Origin: Lishizhenia tianjinensis
GTDB taxonomy: Bacteria; Bacteroidota; Bacteroidia; Flavobacteriales_D; Crocinitomicaceae
Assembly (NCBI GenBank): GCA_943330745.2
Contig: CALQIX020000009.1
Span: 48,906-112,905, forward strand
Reading direction: 5' to 3'
DNA length: 64,000 nucleotides
Shown here: piece by piece, positions 8,730-18,593 of the stretch
Position numbering within the stretch: position 1 is the first letter of the stretch
How the letters are laid out: every line of letters begins with the position of its first letter
Notes under the pieces: generated by a model
Seen by the model: the letters and a program-made list of their open reading frames with translations, nothing else
The model's database searches: none
What the model was told of the DNA's origin: nothing
Program-made: the position numbers and the translations under genes

Positions 8730-11700
8730 ATGAAAATGACCAAATGTTTCTTTATTAAGATTTTCTCTTTATTTATTTTGAGTTTTCTACCTATAAATTC
8801 ATTTTCACAACAAGTAATTGATTTAGTTATCTCATGGCAAGAACCTAAAATGATTCAGCATGGTCAGGAATTAATAAAAGTTCCTTCTATTGCTAATCAA
8901 TCCTTGGATGGTTTAAAACCAACTTATTTTTGGAAAGAAAAGACAAGTAATGGAAAAAATATAGAATTAATTTCATTTGAATCTATTGACGCGTTGCCTG
9001 ATGAAACGCAGTATTTAAATACCTTTATTCCTGAACTTGGGTCAATCCCAGAGATTAATTTTCAAATCACCAAAGCAGGAAAAGAAAATTACGCTGTAGT
9101 ATACGCGGCTCCATTTTTTAAAACATCTAATGGAATAAAAAAAATTACTTCAATAAAACTGAAGCTTATCGATGCAGAAACGACAATGATTTCAAAAGAT
9201 TTTGCCAGTTCGTCCGTTTTAAAAGAAGGTTCTGGGTTTTGGTTTAAAATTGCCGTAACCAAAGACGGAATTTACAAAATAGATAAGTCTTTTTTGGACG
9301 CATGTGGAATTAATACAAGTAATTTGAACCCAAATCACATCAATATTTACGGAAATGGTGAAGGGATTCTACCAGAGAAAAATTCATTACCAAGAAAAGA
9401 TGATCTGGTTAAAAACTCAATTTATGTTCACGGTGATTCTGACGGAGTTTTTAATGATGCGGATTACATCCTTTTTTATGGCTGGGGGCCACATCGATGG
9501 CAACCTAATAATGCTAATAATTTTACGAGAATTCAACATTTGTATTCGGAAAATTCTTACTACTTTATAAATATCGATGCAACTAATACTCCCGCACGAA
9601 TTACATCTATTCCTTCAATTTCTGATCCCGCAACAAAAATTATTGACACCTATGATTATCGGGATATACTTGAAAATGAAACAACCAATCTCGTAGGTGG
9701 TGGACAACGATGGTATGGAGATCTATTCGACATTGATTTAGAAAAAACGTTTAATTTCTCGATTCCTGACTTGGATACTTTTCCTATTAAAATAACAACT
9801 GCTTTAGCAACTAACGGTCAAGGAACGACCCAAAAGTTCAGTTTAAGTGGTACAACATTGTTTTCATCAAGCATGAATTATTTTGGGGATTTCTCACGTT
9901 CAGAGAGCAACTTCTCATTTTACACTAGTCAAACCAATATTCCACTCAAAGTTTCAATTACGCGCAATAATCCTTCAATTCTCACATATTTAGATTTCAT
10001 CACTTTAAACACGAGAAGGAAATTAAGTTTTTATGGGACTCAAATGAATTTTAGAAATCTTACTGGAGCGCAGCCAGGAATAGTTAGCGAATACAGCATA
10101 AATTCAATGTCACAAAGTGGATTTATATGGGATTTACTAGACAAGAATAACCCAAAAATCATTCCTGGGAGCTTCTTAAATGGTAAATATATTTTCAAAA
10201 CAGATGACAGTTACCGGGAATTTGTCGCTTCCAATGGGACATCATTTTATACCCCCGAGCGCATCGGTAGTGTAAATTATCAAAACCTACATGGCCTAGA
10301 TCAAGCAGATTATTTAATTGTGACACATCCTGATTTTCTAACGCAAGCAACGCGTTTAGCAGATTTACATCGTCAAAAGGGTACAACCACTCATGTAGTA
10401 ACAACCAATGAAATTTACAATGAGTTTAGTTCCGGTAGTCCGGATGCTACTGCGATTCGCATGTTTGCAAAAATGTTTTATGATAGGGCCATTACAAATC
10501 CTGGAACTGCACCGAAACATTTATTACTTTTTGGTGATGGCACGTACGACCCAAAAAACAGAGTGGCAAACAATAATAATTATGTTTTAACATATCAAGC
10601 TTTAAATAGTGAGAATTACATCTCTTGCTATGTGTCAGATGATTATTTCGGACTATTAAATGACAATGAATCATTTACAAGTGCTGATTTGTTAGATATA
10701 GGAATAGGAAGATTGCTAATTTCTGATTTGACACAAGCGAAACAGCAAGTGGATAAAATAGAGCATTACATGAAAAATGGTTCTTCTTTATTTAATAGCA
10801 ATACTGGGTCTTGTTGTTTAAATACAAATAACAATTTAACATTTGGAGATTGGCGTTTGAAGTATGTTCAGATAGCAGATGATGAAGAGGAAGGTTATTT
10901 TATAAATTTTGATACTGAACCACAATATAATTCTGTCAAGAATAATCATTTTGAAATGAATTGTGACAAACTTTACATGGACGCTTATCCACAGCAAACT
11001 ACCGCAGGTGGGCAACGATTCCCAGATGTTTACAATGCAATAACTGATAGGGTTCAACGAGGAGCATTGATCGTGAACTATGTTGGTCATGGTGGAGAAG
11101 TAGGTTTAGCAGAAGAAAGGGTTGTGACAATTCCGCAAATTAACAGCTGGACAAATATCAATGCCTTACACCTTTTTGTTTCCGCAACCTGTGAATTCAC
11201 TAAATATGACGATCCAAAAAGAGTATCAGCTGGGGAATGGGTTTCATTGAATCCTTCAGGCGGTGCAATTGCTTTAATGACTACAACACGTTCGGTATAT
11301 TTTGGAGTAAATTCAACTACTGGACAGGCATTTTACAACCATGTTTTTGATAGAAACACCGATGGAAGCCCACTCACTTTTGGTGAAATCATGATGAAAA
11401 CAAAAAATGATGTTGGGCAAAATGAGAACAAACGTAGTTTTACCTTAATTGGAGATCCAGCGTTAAAAATCGCCCTACCTCAATTAAAAGTTGTAACCGA
11501 TAGCATTAATGGACAAAACCCATTTATACAGATAGATACGTTAAATGCCTTGAGCACTGTTCGAATTAAAGGACATATTGAGGACAATTCAGGAAATTTA
11601 ATTTCCTCTTACAATGGACAACTGATTCCTTCCATTTTTGACAAGGTAAAAACACAAAAAACACTTGGTCAAGATCCTGATTCTCCTGAAATCGAATACA

Positions 11701-12563
11701 ACCAACAGCGTAATGTAGTCTATAAAGGTAAAAACTCAATTACCAATGGGTATTTTGATTTTACATTTGTTGTGCCTAAAGACATTGCATTGAATATGGG
11801 AAGAGGAAAAATAAGTTATTATGCCTTCAACGATGCGTCAGATGCTTTTGGTTTTGACACCAACTTCAGAATTGGAGGAATTAATCCTAATGGAATAAAT
11901 GATATCGAAGGACCACAACTCAATCTATACATCAATGATGAAAATTTTATTAGCGGTAGTATAACCGACGAATCGCCCGTAATGATTTTAAACGCCTTTG
12001 ATGAAAATGGAATAAACACAGTAGGTAATGGTATTGGACACGATTTAGTTGCAATACTTGATGGTAATTCGTCTGAACCAATACTTTTAAATGATTATTA
12101 TTCGGCAGCATTAGATTCATATCAATCAGGTGAAATTCGTTATCAATTCACTAATCTTGAGCAAGGAAAACACACCTTAGAAGTTAAAGTTTGGGACGTT
12201 AACAATAATTCTTCTGTGGTAAAAACTGAATTCATTGTGCAGAATAAAGCAAACACAATGTTGGAACACGTGTACAACTATCCCAATCCTTTCACAACTA
12301 GAACCTCTTTTCAATTCGAACATAACCAATCTTGCAGTAATTTGGATGTACAAATTCAGATTTTTACGATTTCGGGCAAACTTGTTAAATCAATAAACCA
12401 GACAGTAAATACTGTAGGATTTAGAACAGAAGGAATAGAATGGGATGGCAAAGACGATTTTGGGGATGCGTTGGCTAAAGGGGTTTACGTTTATCGTTTA
12501 TCAGTAAAAAACAACACGGGTGAACAAGCTGAAAAAATAGAAAAACTAGTTTTGTTGAAATAA
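8730..12563 (+). CDS. porU: Type IX secretion system C-terminal signal peptidase PorU (C25 gingipain-like)
   Basis: PorU is the cell-surface sortase-like protease that removes the C-terminal sorting domain of type IX cargo and attaches the cargo to lipopolysaccharide. The protein is 1277 residues with a signal peptide at about 1-27. The C25 catalytic pair is visible: H787 in YVGHGGE and C821 in SATCEF, followed by DDPKRVSAGE. The C-terminal 100 residues (from about 1177) contain YNYPNPF, a GKLVKS strand and a KGVYVYRL strand, resembling a sorting-type domain that PorU itself retains. It precedes porV by 92 bases. An alternative start two codons downstream (8736) is possible because the promoter element lies so close. 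Confidence 0.95.
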   Translation: MKMTKCFFIKIFSLFILSFLPINSFSQQVIDLVISWQEPKMIQHGQELIKVPSIANQSLDGLKPTYFWKEKTSNGKNIELISFESIDALPDETQYLNTFIPELGSIPEINFQITKAGKENYAVVYAAPFFKTSNGIKKITSIKLKLIDAETTMISKDFASSSVLKEGSGFWFKIAVTKDGIYKIDKSFLDACGINTSNLNPNHINIYGNGEGILPEKNSLPRKDDLVKNSIYVHGDSDGVFNDADYILFYGWGPHRWQPNNANNFTRIQHLYSENSYYFINIDATNTPARITSIPSISDPATKIIDTYDYRDILENETTNLVGGGQRWYGDLFDIDLEKTFNFSIPDLDTFPIKITTALATNGQGTTQKFSLSGTTLFSSSMNYFGDFSRSESNFSFYTSQTNIPLKVSITRNNPSILTYLDFITLNTRRKLSFYGTQMNFRNLTGAQPGIVSEYSINSMSQSGFIWDLLDKNNPKIIPGSFLNGKYIFKTDDSYREFVASNGTSFYTPERIGSVNYQNLHGLDQADYLIVTHPDFLTQATRLADLHRQKGTTTHVVTTNEIYNEFSSGSPDATAIRMFAKMFYDRAITNPGTAPKHLLLFGDGTYDPKNRVANNNNYVLTYQALNSENYISCYVSDDYFGLLNDNESFTSADLLDIGIGRLLISDLTQAKQQVDKIEHYMKNGSSLFNSNTGSCCLNTNNNLTFGDWRLKYVQIADDEEEGYFINFDTEPQYNSVKNNHFEMNCDKLYMDAYPQQTTAGGQRFPDVYNAITDRVQRGALIVNYVGHGGEVGLAEERVVTIPQINSWTNINALHLFVSATCEFTKYDDPKRVSAGEWVSLNPSGGAIALMTTTRSVYFGVNSTTGQAFYNHVFDRNTDGSPLTFGEIMMKTKNDVGQNENKRSFTLIGDPALKIALPQLKVVTDSINGQNPFIQIDTLNALSTVRIKGHIEDNSGNLISSYNGQLIPSIFDKVKTQKTLGQDPDSPEIEYNQQRNVVYKGKNSITNGYFDFTFVVPKDIALNMGRGKISYYAFNDASDAFGFDTNFRIGGINPNGINDIEGPQLNLYINDENFISGSITDESPVMILNAFDENGINTVGNGIGHDLVAILDGNSSEPILLNDYYSAALDSYQSGEIRYQFTNLEQGKHTLEVKVWDVNNNSSVVKTEFIVQNKANTMLEHVYNYPNPFTTRTSFQFEHNQSCSNLDVQIQIFTISGKLVKSINQTVNTVGFRTEGIEWDGKDDFGDALAKGVYVYRLSVKNNTGEQAEKIEKLVLLK

Positions 12564-12655
12564 TTTACAATAAAAGTTTCGGAATTACGTATATTTACCG
12601 TCTTAACTGTCTTAAATAAATAGTTTCTGGCGTGCGAAATTTGAACAAATAAAAC

Positions 12656-13927
12656 ATGAACAAACTTTTCTTTTTCTTCATTAGTCTTTCAGCAACATTT
12701 GGTTGCTATGCTCAACCTACAGGCGGAAGCGGAGCATCTGACAACGACCTGCAATTAAATACAATTACGACAGCTTTGCCATTTTTGGCAATAACCCCAG
12801 ACTCACGAGCTGGGGGGATGGGAGATGCTGGAACTGCTTTAAGTCCAACATCAACGTCTGTATATTGGAATACTTCCATGATTTCATTTGCTAAAGAAAA
12901 ATCTGAAGTTAGTTTATCCTATACCCCATGGTTGAGGCAATTAACGAACGACATTCATTTATCCTATTTAGCATTTTATTACAAAATAAATCGCTTACAT
13001 TCTGTTGGAGGTGCATTACGTTATTTTAGTTTGGGTGAAATCACGTTTACGGATGCATCGGGAAATGTAATTCGCGATGATAAACCGAGTGAATTTGAAT
13101 TAACTGGAGCGTATGCATTTCGTTTATCAGATAAATTTAGTATTGGACTAAATGGGAAATTTGCTTATTCCAATTTAACGGGCGGACTTACGGTTGGTGG
13201 TGTAAATACGAAAGCAGGTATTGTTGGAGCAACAGATATCTCGTTCACTTATTATAATGAAGACGCATCAATTGGTAAAACAAAAGGAGCATATACATTT
13301 GCAACAACAATTAATAACATTGGAAATAAAGTAGCCTATTCTGAATTATCACAGCGAGATTTCATTCCGATGAATTTAAAAATCGGCAATGCCTACAAAG
13401 CAAATTTTGACAAATACAACTCCGTTACTTTCGCGTTGGATTTACAAAAATTATTAGTACCAACTCCAGCGTATTACGACGTGATTGACGGAACGTACAC
13501 AATGATATCTGGTCGATCAAATGATGTAGGGGTAATTTCGGGAATGGTTCAGTCATTTTATGATGCTCCCGGAGCACCTCTAACGGATGCCGATGGGAAA
13601 TATATTCAAAATAGCGACGGGTCGTACCAAGTTAAAAAAGGCTCAAAGCTGGTGGAAGAACTTACCGAAATCAACATTGCTGGAGGATTAGAGTGGTGGT
13701 ATAACAATGTTCTTGCCGTCAGAGGAGGTGTTTTTTTTGAAAATAAAAATAAAGGAAACAGACAATATATTAATATTGGAGCAAGCTTCAAATACAACAT
13801 GTTCGGAATTGATTTTTCCTATTTAGCCTCAATAAGCGGTAGACAAAGTCCGTTAGCAAATACTTTAAGATTCACATTACGTTTGAACCTTGACGGTAAA
13901 TCCTCAGTTGAAAAAAAATCTGAATAA
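12656..13927 (+). CDS. porV: Type IX secretion system outer-membrane protein PorV
   Basis: PorV is a FadL-like outer-membrane barrel that carries type IX cargo from the translocon to PorU. The 423-residue protein has a signal peptide ending around CYAQ. The LPFLAITPDSRAGGMGDAG segment near residues 41-59 is diagnostic, followed by TSVYWNTSM. Many amphipathic beta-strands follow, ending in a segment of the type RFTLRLNLD. It lies directly after porU and 3 bases before ispF, so the three are likely one transcript. I see no clear promoter in the 92-base gap before it. Confidence 0.94.
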   Translation: MNKLFFFFISLSATFGCYAQPTGGSGASDNDLQLNTITTALPFLAITPDSRAGGMGDAGTALSPTSTSVYWNTSMISFAKEKSEVSLSYTPWLRQLTNDIHLSYLAFYYKINRLHSVGGALRYFSLGEITFTDASGNVIRDDKPSEFELTGAYAFRLSDKFSIGLNGKFAYSNLTGGLTVGGVNTKAGIVGATDISFTYYNEDASIGKTKGAYTFATTINNIGNKVAYSELSQRDFIPMNLKIGNAYKANFDKYNSVTFALDLQKLLVPTPAYYDVIDGTYTMISGRSNDVGVISGMVQSFYDAPGAPLTDADGKYIQNSDGSYQVKKGSKLVEELTEINIAGGLEWWYNNVLAVRGGVFFENKNKGNRQYINIGASFKYNMFGIDFSYLASISGRQSPLANTLRFTLRLNLDGKSSVEKKSE

Positions 13928-13930
13928 CCA

Positions 13931-14407
13931 ATGAAAATCAGAGTTGGCTTTGGCGTTGATGTTCATAGACTCTCAAAAGGTTACGATCTAATCATTGGTG
14001 GTGTTAATCTAAATTCAGAACTTGGAGCGGTTGGACATTCAGACGCTGATGTTTTATTGCATGCTATTTGCGACGCATTACTTGGTGCTGCCAACTTAAG
14101 GGATATTGGATTTCATTTTTCAGATACAGACCCTCAATACAAGGGAATTGACTCAACCATTTTATTGACAAAAGTTTATCAAAAAATTGTTGCTAAGGGT
14201 TATAATGTTGGGAATTTAGACTGTACTGTCATTTTAGAAAAACCAAAAGTTAATCCGCACATCCCAAAAATGCAGGAACTAATTGCACAAATATTGAAAA
14301 TCGATGCCGATTCTGTTTCAATCAAAGCTACCACTCATGAACAAGTGGATTCTTTTGGTGAAATGAGAGCAATAAAAGCTTATGCTACTTGTCTTTTAGT
14401 AGGATAA
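13931..14407 (+). CDS. ispF: 2-C-methyl-D-erythritol 2,4-cyclodiphosphate synthase
   Basis: IspF forms the cyclodiphosphate ring in the MEP route to isoprenoids. The protein is 158 residues, full length for the family. The GFGVDVHRL motif at 7-15 supplies the metal ligands D11 and H13. GHSDADVLLHAICDALLGAA follows at about 36-55, and the C-terminal KATTHEQVDSFG block is the nucleotide-binding region. It is only 3 bases after porV, so an envelope-secretion gene and an isoprenoid gene share an operon. Another gene of the same pathway, dxr, lies at 19334. Confidence 0.96.
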   Translation: MKIRVGFGVDVHRLSKGYDLIIGGVNLNSELGAVGHSDADVLLHAICDALLGAANLRDIGFHFSDTDPQYKGIDSTILLTKVYQKIVAKGYNVGNLDCTVILEKPKVNPHIPKMQELIAQILKIDADSVSIKATTHEQVDSFGEMRAIKAYATCLLVG

Positions 14408-14424
14408 TCAAGTTTTTGTTAAAA

Positions 14425-16704
14425 TTATTCCTGATCTAGTATGCGCAAATTAGCAAACTGTAACAAAAGGTTTTTTATCCCATGATGTGGAAAGAAAATA
14501 GTGGCCTTTTGATTAGAGTTTACCCCATCAATTTTCGTGATTTTACCCTTTCCGAATCTACTATGCTCAACGTTTTGACCAACCATGTAATTTAGATTTG
14601 ATTCGTTATTACCATGAGTTTTTAATTCATTCATTGACTTTAAATTACTGGTGACACCTAACGATTTATTCAATCCACCAGTCAAAGGTCTTTCCTGCCG
14701 GGTAAAACCCATTCCTAATGACCTTCCCTGTCCCCTTTGAGGAGTGTCAAAATGTAAATGTTTCGCATCAATTTCATCAATAAAACGACTTGGTTCAGAG
14801 GTGATTAATTGCCCCCAAGTAAAGCGAGAGGCAGCATATGATAGCGTACATGAATCCTTTGCCCTTGTTACTGCAACATAAAACAACCTTCGTTCTTCCT
14901 CTAAATCAGTTCTGGAATGCAATGCCATTTGAGACGGAAATAGATTTTCTTCCAAGCCAACAACGAAAACATGAGGAAATTCTAATCCTTTACTCGAGTG
15001 AATTGTCATCATTGTAACATGATTTCTTTCTTCCGATTTATCTGAATCAGCATCCGTTAATAGAGCGACATCCATAAGAAAATCAGCAAGAGTTTTCATC
15101 TCTTCCTCCTCACTTGTATTTACAAACTCCTGAATACCAGCCAGTAATTCCTCAATGTTTTGATACCGTTCAATTTCCTCTGGCCCTTTATCTTTTTCAC
15201 TGAGAAGTTCTTTAACTATACCGGAAGATTTAGCAATTTTTTCAGCTAATTGGAATGCATTTACCTGATTGATTTGAGCCTGAAAACTTTGAATCATCGT
15301 TGTAAATTCACCCAGTTTATCTAGTGTCCCTTTATTAAAATCGGTAGGGTACTCGAAGGGATTTGTCAATACATCCCAAATACTTACGGAATATTTATTT
15401 GCAGCAATGATTAGTTTTTCTTCCGTAGTTTTACCTAAGGCACGTTTTGGATAGTTGAGCACACGTTTTAATGCCTCTTCATCATGTGGATTCGTTGTCA
15501 ATCTGAAGTATGCCAATAAATCCTTTATCTCCTTGCGCTGATAGAATGACAATCCACCGTATATTTTATAAGGAATATTAAACTTTCTCAACGCCTCCTC
15601 AAAAGCACGGGATTGTCTATTTGTTCGATATAAAATTGCCAAATCATTGAATGAAATTGGAGTTGACTGCTTCAAATCGAATATTTTACTTGCTATAATT
15701 TTTCCTTCTTCGTTATCCGTTAGTGTTCGAATGACTGAAATTTTATTACCTTCTCCATTGTCTGTCCAAACGGTTTTCTGAATTTGATCTTTATTTTTAG
15801 AAATAATTGAATTGGCAGCTTCCACAATATTCTTTGAACTTCGGTAATTTTGTTCGAGTTTAAACAATTTAAAATCGGGGTAATCCACTTTAAAATTTAG
15901 GATGTTTTGAATGTTTGCTCCTCGAAAAGAATAGATACTTTGTGCATCATCCCCTACAACGCAAATATTCTCATAAAGCGCAGCCAATTTTTTAACGATT
16001 AAGTATTGAGCGTAGTTGGTATCTTGATACTCATCTACCAAAATAAATTTAAATTTCTGCTGATAATAATTCAATACATCGGGAAAATCTCTCAATAATA
16101 CATGAGTTTGAAACAACAAGTCATCAAAATCCATTGCCCCCGATTTTCGGCATCGATTTTCGTAGCGCGCATAAATATTCTTGATTTCTGATCGCTTTGA
16201 TTGTTTGTCTTCAAAAAGAATCTCTTCATTTTGAGCATACATTTCAGCCGAAATCAAATTGTTTTTTGCAGAAGAAATTCGACCCATTACAGCACTAGGC
16301 TTGTATGCTTTGTCGTCTAAATTCAATTCTTTTATTATATCTTTTAATAAGTTTTTGGAATCTTGGGTGTCATAAATGGTAAAATTGGAAGGATAACCCA
16401 AGCGATCAGCGTTGAAGCGAAGGATGCGCGAAAACACCGAGTGAAAAGTACCCATTGTGCTATTTTTTGCCTCAGATGGACCAATGATTTTCCCTATTCG
16501 CTCGGTCATTTCACGAGCAGCTTTATTCGTAAAAGTCAACGCGAGTATATTAAAAGGATCCACACCATTTTCCACTAAATAGGCTATCCGATAAGTCAGA
16601 ACTCTGGTTTTTCCAGATCCTGCCCCAGCAATTACCATGATTGGACCATCGATTTGTTCAACGGCAGCACGTTGACTCGCATTTAATTCATCTAAATAAC
16701 TCAT
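14425..16704 (-). CDS. UvrD/PcrA-type ATP-dependent DNA helicase
   Basis: This is a superfamily 1A 3'-5' DNA helicase of 759 residues, involved in repair and replication-conflict resolution. The N-terminal LNASQRAAV (Q motif) and Walker A AGAGSGKTRVLTYR come first, then LVDEYQDTN (motif II), VGDDAQSIYSFRGA (motif III), LEQNYRSS (motif IV), MTIHSSKGLEF (motif V) and VAVTRA (motif VI). The C-terminal VGQNVEHSRFGKGKI stretch is the Tudor-like RNA-polymerase-interacting domain found in PcrA. It is convergent with ispF, with a 17-base gap and no evident hairpin. A TATCTTTG element lies 18 bases upstream. Confidence 0.94.
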   Translation of the reverse strand: MSYLDELNASQRAAVEQIDGPIMVIAGAGSGKTRVLTYRIAYLVENGVDPFNILALTFTNKAAREMTERIGKIIGPSEAKNSTMGTFHSVFSRILRFNADRLGYPSNFTIYDTQDSKNLLKDIIKELNLDDKAYKPSAVMGRISSAKNNLISAEMYAQNEEILFEDKQSKRSEIKNIYARYENRCRKSGAMDFDDLLFQTHVLLRDFPDVLNYYQQKFKFILVDEYQDTNYAQYLIVKKLAALYENICVVGDDAQSIYSFRGANIQNILNFKVDYPDFKLFKLEQNYRSSKNIVEAANSIISKNKDQIQKTVWTDNGEGNKISVIRTLTDNEEGKIIASKIFDLKQSTPISFNDLAILYRTNRQSRAFEEALRKFNIPYKIYGGLSFYQRKEIKDLLAYFRLTTNPHDEEALKRVLNYPKRALGKTTEEKLIIAANKYSVSIWDVLTNPFEYPTDFNKGTLDKLGEFTTMIQSFQAQINQVNAFQLAEKIAKSSGIVKELLSEKDKGPEEIERYQNIEELLAGIQEFVNTSEEEEMKTLADFLMDVALLTDADSDKSEERNHVTMMTIHSSKGLEFPHVFVVGLEENLFPSQMALHSRTDLEEERRLFYVAVTRAKDSCTLSYAASRFTWGQLITSEPSRFIDEIDAKHLHFDTPQRGQGRSLGMGFTRQERPLTGGLNKSLGVTSNLKSMNELKTHGNNESNLNYMVGQNVEHSRFGKGKITKIDGVNSNQKATIFFPHHGIKNLLLQFANLRILDQE

Positions 16705-16721
16705 GAAAAAAGTATGTTTAA

Positions 16722-16729
16722 CAAAGATA
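16722..16729 (-). promoter_or_regulatory. TAnnTTTG promoter element for the UvrD/PcrA gene
   Basis: TATCTTTG reads on the minus strand, with its last base 18 bases before the ATG at 16704. I could not find a TTG at the expected distance upstream, so support rests on the -7 element and position alone. Confidence 0.45.
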
Positions 16730-16789
16730 CAAAATCAATACCTTGAGGAGTTTAATGTTTATAAAATTACTCAAAACTAAAAAAGAGCC

Positions 16790-16797
16790 TATCTTTG
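16790..16797 (+). promoter_or_regulatory. TAnnTTTG promoter element for the 16.8 kb membrane protein
   Basis: TATCTTTG lies 7 bases before the ATG at 16804 and 16 bases before the ATG at 16813. It faces away from the helicase promoter 60 bases to the left. The usual start distance would place transcription at about 16801-16804, giving a very short leader. Confidence 0.5.
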
Positions 16798-16812
16798 TTA
16801 AAAATGATCCTT

Positions 16813-17424
16813 ATGAAAGATGCATTATTCATTTCATTGCTTTTTATTTCGTTGAATTGTAAATCCCAGGCACTTCAGGGAATGGAAATTGGGTTCGATG
16901 GGTTCTTTGGTGCCTCTAATCTTGGATCAAGTTTTGGAATTGGACCTAAACTTGGACTCATGTTGAATGAAAATTTAATCGTTGGTCCCTCTTTTCGAAT
17001 ACAACAAACAACCTCAAATTATTTAGGAATTAATACATCACGAAGGGTATTTGGTGGAGGAGCATTTATCCATGGAAGAATAGTTGGTTCTGGTAAAACT
17101 CATGTTTATGGTGGCGCAGAATTTGAACTTTTAAAGAGTCCTTTCAATTATATAACCTATCAACAGTTAAGCTCTAATAAATGGGCCCCTACCCTATTTT
17201 TATGTGGTGGTGTTAAATTAGACCTTGCCAAATCATTCTCTTTAACAGCTGGACTTTATTATGACATAATCAACGCGAACAATAGCCCATTTCGAAGTGC
17301 CTACGCCATAAAACTGAAGAATGAACAAGGTCAAATAGTAAAAATACTTCCTATAATCTATCGTTTATCTTTAATTATCAAGTTGTTTGAATCAGAATAT
17401 ACTGCAGAACTGAATGAAGAGTAG
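16813..17424 (+). CDS. Predicted outer-membrane beta-barrel protein, unknown function
   Basis: This is a protein of about 203 residues with a hydrophobic N-terminus ending at CKSQA, likely a signal peptide, followed by glycine- and aromatic-rich alternating strands such as GIGPKLGLMLNENLIVGPSF and GGGAFIHGR. This pattern resembles small outer-membrane beta-barrel proteins of Bacteroidota. I do not recognise a specific family. ATG codons at 16804 and 16813 are both possible; I chose the second because it gives a cleaner signal peptide and a leader of about 10 bases after the promoter element. The next gene, bshA, follows after 35 bases. Confidence 0.6.
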   Translation: MKDALFISLLFISLNCKSQALQGMEIGFDGFFGASNLGSSFGIGPKLGLMLNENLIVGPSFRIQQTTSNYLGINTSRRVFGGGAFIHGRIVGSGKTHVYGGAEFELLKSPFNYITYQQLSSNKWAPTLFLCGGVKLDLAKSFSLTAGLYYDIINANNSPFRSAYAIKLKNEQGQIVKILPIIYRLSLIIKLFESEYTAELNEE

Positions 17425-17459
17425 CACTTCATTAAAAACTGTTGATTAATAAGAAAAAC

Positions 17460-18593
17460 ATGAAAATAGGGATGGTATTGTATCCCACTTTTGGAGGAAG
17501 TGGTGTGGTTGGAACAGAATTAGGGAAAGCTTTAGCCAAAAAAGGGCATCAAGTGCATTTTATTACTTATTCTCAACCAGTTAGACTCGGTAGTTTTCAT
17601 GAGAATATTTTCTACCACGAAGTATCCGTTAGTAATTATCCATTATTTGATTATCAACCCTATGAAACAGAATTAGCAAGCAAGCTCGTTGATGTTGTAA
17701 AGCATGAAAACTTGGATCTTTTGCACGTACATTATGCTATCCCACATGCTTCAGCTGCTTTTATGGCGCAGCAAATTCTCAAGACGCAAGGCATAAACAT
17801 ACCCTTCATCACTACGCTACATGGAACGGATATCACCTTGGTTGGAAGAGACCCCTCTTTTGAACCAGTAATTCGATTTTGTATAAATGTATCCAATGCA
17901 GTAACAACCGTTTCAGAAAGTTTAAAAGAAGATACGATAAAGCATTTCGATATTAAACGGCCAATCCATGTTATTTCGAATTTTATTCAAATAGAAAATA
18001 CGGATTCAGCTGATGCAATTCATGAACTACGCACAAAATACGCCAAAGAAGAACAAAAAATAGTGTGTCATATTTCTAATTTTAGGCCGGTAAAACGTGT
18101 TGAGGATGTTATATTGATTTTCAGTGAAATCCAAAGAAATCTTGATGCTAAGTTAATTTTAGTTGGTGACGGGCCCGACAGGCAAATGGCGGAAAAATTA
18201 AGTAGAAAATTAGGTTTGATTGACCAGGTTATTTTTTTCGGAAAAGTAAGAGATACGAACCATATTTTAGAATTTTCAGATTTGTTTTTACTTCCTTCAG
18301 AAACGGAGAGCTTTGGTTTGGCGGCATTGGAAGCGATGGCGGCAGGTGTCCCAGTGATTTCATCCAACACGGGAGGAATTCCAGAAGTAAACATCGATGG
18401 TTATTCAGGTTATTTATCAGATGTTGGTGATATTGAATCGATGGCACGGAATGCTGTGGACTTATTATCCAATGCTAAAAAACTAGCTCTTTTCAGAGTT
18501 CAAGCAAAAGAACGCGCAGCCCTGTTTTCTTTAGACAGAATTTTACCGCAATACGAACATTTGTACCAGGAAGTAATTAAAAAAAATCATTAG
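17460..18593 (+). CDS. bshA: N-acetyl-alpha-D-glucosaminyl L-malate synthase BshA
   Basis: BshA transfers GlcNAc from UDP-GlcNAc to L-malate, the first step of bacillithiol synthesis. The protein is 377 residues, a family-4 glycosyltransferase of the GT-B fold. The N-terminal YPTFGGSGVVGTELG loop, HVHYAIPHA and TTLHGTDITLVG segments are typical of BshA rather than of generic glycosyltransferases. The C-terminal donor site has LPSETESFGLAALEAMAAG. The ATG at 17460 starts MKIGMVLYP; an earlier TTG (17442) is unlikely. The 3' end overlaps a small convergent gene by 17 bases. bshB and bshC are not in this window. Confidence 0.93.
   Translation: MKIGMVLYPTFGGSGVVGTELGKALAKKGHQVHFITYSQPVRLGSFHENIFYHEVSVSNYPLFDYQPYETELASKLVDVVKHENLDLLHVHYAIPHASAAFMAQQILKTQGINIPFITTLHGTDITLVGRDPSFEPVIRFCINVSNAVTTVSESLKEDTIKHFDIKRPIHVISNFIQIENTDSADAIHELRTKYAKEEQKIVCHISNFRPVKRVEDVILIFSEIQRNLDAKLILVGDGPDRQMAEKLSRKLGLIDQVIFFGKVRDTNHILEFSDLFLLPSETESFGLAALEAMAAGVPVISSNTGGIPEVNIDGYSGYLSDVGDIESMARNAVDLLSNAKKLALFRVQAKERAALFSLDRILPQYEHLYQEVIKKNH

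Noticed and set aside
12564..12655. A promoter for porV between porU and porV
   Set aside because: TATATTTA and similar strings are present, but they lack the final G and a TTG at suitable spacing, so readthrough from porU is simpler.
17442..17460. TTG start for bshA six codons upstream
   Set aside because: The ATG at 17460 starts exactly at the conserved MKIGMVLYP, and the extra residues are not typical.
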